A stretch of DNA of 64,000 bases, taken from assembly GCF_014633365.1 (NCBI RefSeq), contig NC_068339.1:12795925-12859924 (forward strand). The letters are read 5' to 3'. This document shows positions 57,954 through 64,000 of the stretch, piece by piece; the first letter of the stretch is position 1; each line of letters opens with the position of its first letter. This DNA comes from Diospyros lotus. Taxonomy: Eukaryota > Streptophyta > Magnoliopsida > Ericales > Ebenaceae. Made by a program: the position numbers and the translations under genes. Under the pieces are notes generated by a model that did no database searches, had not been told where the DNA came from, and saw only the letters and a list, made by a program, of their open reading frames with translations.

Positions 57954-58320
57954 GGCACGATCCCTGTCATCTAATGGTACACAATCACAGCCGCAAGATT
58001 TCAGGTTTCTGGCTCCTTAATCCAAATGATCCTCCTCCTTCCAATCTTGCACATCCTTCTGGCTTGTAGATCCATCCAAATAGTTTCTCCAGCTGTGAAA
58101 TATGTTCCAGGTCTAATTTCCAGCTATCTGAATGCTCTTCTTATTTTTCTTTAGCTCCTCATCAGTCGCCATATCTCTGAGGCCTTTTCTTCTCTTGAAC
58201 TGCTCCCATTTGCTATGGAATATCTCCTCTGTTTTCTAGATTACTATTTGCACTGGTCCTGTTGTGTTCCCTTTCTGCTGTATATCAGAATGTGGCTGCT
58301 GTGTATCAAAATGTGTATCA
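57954..58320 (-). repeat. 3' LTR (truncated) of the second gypsy element
   Basis: Aligns by eye with 61965-62288. Contains a short local duplication near its end (GTATATCAGAATGTG and GTGTATCAAAATGTG). Outer border is lost. Confidence 0.65.
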
Positions 58321-61300
58321 ATACACCCACCATGAAAATAAACCTTGTCCTCAAGATTCAAGTCTGAATGAAGAGCATTCATCTGTGAATTTGATGAAGT
58401 TCTCCAAACTGGCCTCATCAAATGCACCCATTCCCATTGTACTAATATTTACTTACTCTGTTGATCTCGAAAAACGTACCAGAACTAAGGATAGCCACAA
58501 GCGTTATCAGTGGATTTTTTGCATGGCTATCAGCAGGCAAGGGTGTCACCTTGAAGTCAGCCATAGACCCTTTCAGAGGCTTTAATAGAGAGGCATGAAA
58601 AACAAGGTGGATCTTGCAATCCTCAGACAGGCGAAGCTTGTAAGCTGCGTTTCCAGGCTTCCTAAAAACCTGATAAGGACCATAATATCTTGGACTAAGC
58701 TTAAAATGAGATGTGAGCTAAAGAATGCTGTCTATAGGGTTCTAATTTCACCCAAATCCAGTCCCCATATAGAAAATGAACCTCTTTTTACTATGCATAT
58801 CCTGCTGATTCTTCATTCTCAATTGAGCCTTAGCAATTGCAACTTTCCTGTGAATCCTGATCCATTGTCTACACTGGAAATTGGTCAGCCACATAGTCAA
58901 GTGGACAAGTTGAAGGTCTGGTATATAATGCTTTAAAAGGAGTCATGGCAATATAAGAGTAGAAGGAAGTGTTATAACATAATTCAGCCCGAGCTAACGG
59001 AGGTACCCTTGATTTGCTATTTTCTGAAACAAAGGCTATAAGATACATCTCCAAAGTTCAATTAACCACCTTAGTTTGCCCATCGGTTTGGGGGTTATAA
59101 GAACTAAATTTGGCAGTGACCGTACCCTCTTTGAATATAGCTTTGCCAAAACTTGCTGAGGAAGATAGGTCCCTTTTTGAGACTAGATTTTGGGAACCCA
59201 TGCAACTTAACCCCCATGTTTCTGAATAAATGAGCCAACTTGCTAACGGTGTAGTGCTGTGGCAAGCTCCAAAATGAGACAACTTGGTTAACTTATATAC
59301 CACAACCGTGATTCAGCAATGCCCATAATAATTAGGAAGACCATTTATGAAATCTGTAGACAGTTGCTCAAAGGCCTCCTCTGGGATAGGCAATGGCTGC
59401 AACAATCCTCATGGCTTTTGAGTTTCATACTTAATTTGTTGGCAAAGTATGCATTCTTCTACACACTTTTCTCCCTCTTCAAATGAGGCCATTAAAAGTT
59501 TCCAGCTCCATAGCACCCCCCCCCCCTCCCCCAAAAGAAAAAAAAGAAAAAAAAAATCCAGGGGCCATCACCCCAAAAAAAAATCTATGAACCTTAGGAT
59601 TACCTGCAATATGAGCGTCATGAAATTCTAGGGTAATAGCATATTCCTTAGAGAAGGATCTGAGACAATCCTTGTTGTTCCCTTTATAAAATAGTGTGCC
59701 TTTCTTATTGAAAAATTCCTCAACTAGTAGCGCATCACCCTACAACTGATAATTAACTTCATGAACTCAGGAATATTTGATTTCAGCTCTGATGAGCTCT
59801 AATGGATTGCTAATAAGTCTGGATAGGGCCATGAGAAGGGTCCCAGACGACAGACTCTTCTACAACTCCACAATCCTCTCTAGATAGAGCATCCAGAACA
59901 AATTACTCCTCCCAGGCGGTCTGTACACAATAATAATGAAACCCATGCAATATGCTGATATAGTGCTGCTGCTCAGGAGTCTGAATTATTTGGTCCATCA
60001 ATTCTCTCAAGCTCCTATGATCAGGGAGAATAGTGAATGATCTACTCAGCAAATATTGCCTCCACTTTTTACAGTTTGGACAATGGCATAGAGCACTTTC
60101 ACATAGGTGGAAGCTTTAACTAACCTTGGAGGGCGGTTCTTACTAAAAAAGACTATAGGGCGATTGTCTTGGGTTAACGCAACCCATGTTCCTTGACTGG
60201 AAGCACCAGTTGGCAAAGTGAGGATAAGTGCCTTAGTCATTTTAGCCTCCAAAAGTTGATTTGACTCCTCAGCGTTTTAATCACAACCCCACACTCCCTT
60301 ATTGAAGATGTTTGTTAAGGACCAACCAATGTTGCATAACCCTTTAAGAACTTTCTGTAGTAGCCTTTAAGTGCCCCAGGAATCCTCTTAATTGCTTCAA
60401 ATTCTTAGTAGTTACAAATTTAACATGGCTTCATTTTTCTTGGCTGAAGGAAATTGCGGGTGCTCCTATTGTCTATCTAAACTTGGACAACAGCATTGTG
60501 AACTACTACAGTCAATCTGATGGTCCTGAAATTCATCTGACCATCCAAAGCATGAGTGCTTGTCTCAGGCGCATTCTCATTTAGTCTACTTTCAGTGTTA
60601 GCTTCAGAATTGCTCCATTCCAGACTCTCCCCCTCACTGTACTGTTCAGCCATAAGCAACAAAAACTTGCTCTTGCACTTTTGGCCGGGGGTATACCTTA
60701 CCTCATCACACTCATAACAAAGCGCATTATCTCTCCTTTGCTTTAATTCAGCAGGGAGCAGTCTCCTTATTTGTTTTGCTGGTTTTGGGAAATTTCTATT
60801 CACAATAAGACCAGTAGATTTCTTCTGTGCAGACACCCCAGCAAAGAAGGCTGGATAGAGGGTTTTTTATTCCAATTCCTTGCATGCTTTAGCTTATCTT
60901 CATGCAAACTTGCTAGATCAAATGCCTGGGTGAGATTATAGGGTCAATTAACTGTCACTTCTCTTTGAATTTCGGGTTTGAGGCTAGATATAAAGCAACT
61001 CTTTGAAAGGAATTCTGATAGTCCAATGACTTCAGTGGATAGGGACTCAAATTGTGTCCACTACTCCATTACAGATCTGGATTGGATAAGTTTAGTTAAG
61101 GGTTCTTGGGGATCTTTCATACTTCAAAGGTCCAAACCTTACCAACAATGCAGCCTCAAATTCAGGTCACGACCCTAATTGATTACTCTATTTTAGCCAC
61201 TAGAACCAGCTACCCTGCAGGCCAATCTAAGTGGAATGAAACTAAGCTGATCCTTTGGTGTTCAGGGATAGAGAAAGAATAAAGTATTGCTTGGCCTGTT

Positions 61301-61836
61301 AAGGGCCATTCATTAGGTTCTTGGCCATCAAATCTAGGGAAATGAAATTCTCACAGGTTTCACGTATAGGGCAGTTCATGGCTTGCTGCTCTTGATGAGA
61401 AGAAGGTGGTAAAGCATGAGTGTTACAGTTGGGTTGAAAGGACTGAGGATAGTGTTTGGGTGCTCTTAGGAGAGGTTAAAACCCTGTTCCTGGGGTTAGA
61501 TTTATCAGGCATTGTAGTGTTGATATGAGATAGAAGCAGATTGGAACTGTCTTGAATCTGTACCTGAATTTGCAGTAATTTGGCTTCTGTAGCTTCCTGT
61601 CTCTGTTATCGGGCTTTTATTTCACCTATGACCCCATCCTTGAATTCTTTATACTGGGAATTTAGTTTCTTCATCGTCCATTCAAGCTGCTTTTCAAGCT
61701 CTGCAACTTTAGATCGAGTTTCTTCTGCCATGGTAGGGTGGGTGACTTTCAGACTTCAATTACTGGTGGAAATTATGGTTGCTGAATCTTTGATCTGAGA
61801 TCTTGGCTGAGTAGAACCTCTCAATGAGAGAACCAA

Positions 61837-62288
61837 TGATAGGGACTTGATCACTCAAGAAAAGCCAGTGATCAGCTCCTTGGTGGGAGAAGATTTCTCA
61901 ATGAACAATATAGAGTAGCGTGAGCAGAAAGTAATGAGAGAATAGAGATCAGAGAGGTTGTTGCATGATCCCAGTTGTCTAATGGCACACAACCATAGCC
62001 GAGGTTCCAGGCTTCCTGCTCACTGATCCAAATGATCTCCTCCCTCAGGTCTCACACATCCTTCCAGCTTGTTGGTCCATCCAAATAGTTTCTCCAGCTG
62101 TGAACTGCTCTCCAGCTTTAATCCCCAGCTATCCGAATACTCTTCTTACTTCTCTTTAGCTCCTAAACAATCCAAGTATCTCTGAGGCCTTCTCTTCTCT
62201 CTTATTCACACTGGAATATCTCTGCTGCTTTCTTGATTTTTATTTTGTTCCTGTGTTCCTTTCTGCTGTATATCAGAATGTGTATCAG
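61837..62288 (-). repeat. 5' LTR of the second gypsy element
   Basis: 452 bp, TGATAGGG...TGTATCA. Just left of it on the minus strand lies TTGGTTCTCTCATTGAGAGG, the presumed primer-binding site, similar to that of the 44335-49528 element. Confidence 0.7.
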
Positions 62289-64000
62289 TGAAATGTAGGT
62301 TGCAAACAGTAACCCAGATGGGACACATATAGATATAGGTCCAGAGAGATTGCTATGGATTTTAGTAGAGAGAGGGAAGACTTGGCCATACTCAAAGCAG
62401 ACAACCCAAAACCCTGACTGTCACTGACAATCGTTTCTTCACTCTTTGAAAACCTAGGCTTTTATGAGTAGAGTGCGATAGTCAACAGGTGACTGTGGGA
62501 AGATGACAGATGGAAGAGAAGTTGCAATAGTAAGAAGATGAGACAAAAGAAAGAAGAGAACTTGCAATAGTCCAGAAGTCATATTTACTATGAGTTGTAA
62601 CATCTCCAACTGAAGTTGCAGTCAGGTATTGTACATTAGATTGAAGTTGCAAGTGAAGACTCATTTTCCAATTGAGACTTATAGCAAAAATGACTTAATT
62701 GCAGTCTGACTGCAACTTCAATCAAAGTCTCACTAAATTACTGCAACTTTAGTTAACCCCCTTCCTCTCTTCCCATTTTTCTTTCACACGTATCTGATGT
62801 CTCCATGGAAACCTAAAAATTACTGTTGCAAGGTCGAAGACTTCATAAAGTACATGGATTGTGAGAACTTAAAAACTCTCTGGATTTGGTAAAAATGTAA
62901 AAGAAATGTACACATGCATGGTAAAAGACCTCAAATCGAAATGTGTACGTGTGTGGGGTGAAAATATGTATTATTATTATTATTTTTATATGCTGGACTA
63001 TTTCTTGCATGTTAGTCACTTCGGATTATGATTCATGATTTTTGAAGTTACAGAAAGAAAAAGTGAACGGTGTTAAAATTTAATAGAGAAAATAATGGAT
63101 ATGTGCTAATTTCGGATGGACAAAAAGCCTTTAGAATAGCTAAATTGCCTTAACTATTTGTTCAATTGAGAAGGACTACCAATTTACCAAAAACTATTAA
63201 ACTAAACTTCCTACAAAATTTACCTACGGCATAAAAAACATTAAACTACACTATTCCAAAATTTGGAATTACCAACTTACAGAGGTTAAAATCATTTCAA
63301 TAACAAGTAAATTAAAGATGACTTCCTTACTACAACATATCAAGCCTTAACCCACTCTTCTCATAGTTGGTGTAGACTACATCAATAGTATAGCTTGCTA
63401 ATCATTATCTTTGGCCATATCTTTTGTAAGGCCCTTACAGCTCATACCATACATAACTGCCCATTTGGCATCCATATTAAATATTAATGAGATAAAGTTA
63501 AGGATATGATAAAATAGTGATGGGAGTAATACAAGTCCGATGTTTGGAAAAGAAGGCATACATGAAGTTATAACTATTCTATGTTTGGTATGCTAAATTG
63601 TGAATAAGGTATTACAGGTTATTGATTATCAAATGATCAATTTGTCCATTTGCCCAAATATATTATAATTATAGAAAATATATTTTTAAATTACATAAAA
63701 TATTATTTATATATGTAAATAGAAGTATATTATATTTTATAAATATTTAAAAAATAATAAAAGGAAAACGGGGCAAATCGGAAAGTGGTGGTGAATGATA
63801 TACAAATTGGTGGTGAAAATATGGAAATAAATGGTGGATTGCCTGGAAATCAATGGTGGTCCTGGTGGATGATTTGTCTTGGACAATCTATAGTCAGCAA
63901 AGAAGAAGAAATTAGAAAGATGGTATGGGAAACGACACGGTTTGGAAGAAGAAATAAAAAAAAAAATGATCAGGAAATCTACATGATTTGGAAATTGAAG
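62289..64000. other. Non-coding flank at the window end
   Basis: No gene seen. 62500-62760 repeats words such as GAAGTTGCA and TTGCAATAG(T). The last 300 bases are purine-rich. An RTE LINE tail lies at 63335-63465. Confidence 0.5.
63335..63465 (-). mobile_element. RTE-type LINE 3' tail fragment
   Basis: Minus strand reads GMSCKGLTKDMAKDND, like the region before the RTE C-terminal tail at 37440, then a tail ending in the inverse of AACATATCAAGCCTTAACCC. Confidence 0.5.

Larger units (their letters stand above)
57954..62288 (-). mobile_element. Second Ty3/gypsy element, decayed and truncated
   Basis: The right LTR, 61837-62288, starts TGATAGGGAC and ends GTGTATCA. The left LTR matches it only from about 57954 to 58320, so its outer third is missing or replaced. 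Minus-strand remnants: gag with a damaged zinc knuckle (CYECDEVRYTPGQKC, Gln in place of His) near 60745-60710, RNase H near 60252-60046, and integrase near 59303-58870 (SSYNPQTDGQTKVVN, ELCYNTSFYS). A NLEDKV tail lies at about 58340. Stops are frequent. No target duplication found. Confidence 0.7.

Overview
This window is nuclear DNA of a flowering plant, most likely a eudicot. Genes are split by GT-AG introns, the sequence between genes is very AT-rich, microsatellites and homopolymers are common, and there are many class I and class II transposon remnants. I cannot name the species. Spliced models were built by hand from reading-frame continuity, splice sites and remembered family sequence; nothing was run through a database.

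Layout. 1-3789: AT-rich upstream DNA with no gene seen. 3790-8087 (+): seven-exon auxilin-like J-domain gene (JAC1 type, chloroplast movement). 9833-19333 (-): fifteen-exon CBL-interacting protein kinase (CIPK23 type), convergent with JAC1. Its intron 7 holds a solo LTR, and its intron 13 holds a complete LTR retroelement with a hAT element nested in it. 21711-24846 (-): three-exon WD40 gene of the PAK1IP1/Mak11 ribosome-biogenesis type, with telo-boxes and site II motifs upstream. 26179-31001 (+): small three-exon plant gene of unknown function, divergent from the WD40 gene. 31232-37867: hAT element, LTR fragments, a solo LTR and LINE tails. 37868-42623 (+): two exons of a SPOC-domain gene whose remaining exons are not in the window. 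42624-64000: mostly transposons, with a probable solo copia LTR, a 5.2 kb Ty3/gypsy element, a TRIM-like miniature element, a GC-rich repeat island, a hAT element and a decayed second gypsy element.

The most striking item is the LTR element at 10387-14162. It keeps both LTRs, a 5-bp target duplication, a primer-binding site, a gag region and the integrase tail. Most of its pol has been replaced by about 1.4 kb that reads as a plant PMT-type (DUF248) methyltransferase, so it looks like a retroelement that captured a host gene fragment. It lies in an intron of the kinase gene, in the same orientation.

The host genes do not form an operon or an obvious pathway: JAC1 acts in light-driven organelle movement, CIPK23 in potassium and nitrate transport signalling, the WD40 gene in ribosome assembly, and the SPOC gene probably in nuclear RNA or chromatin regulation.
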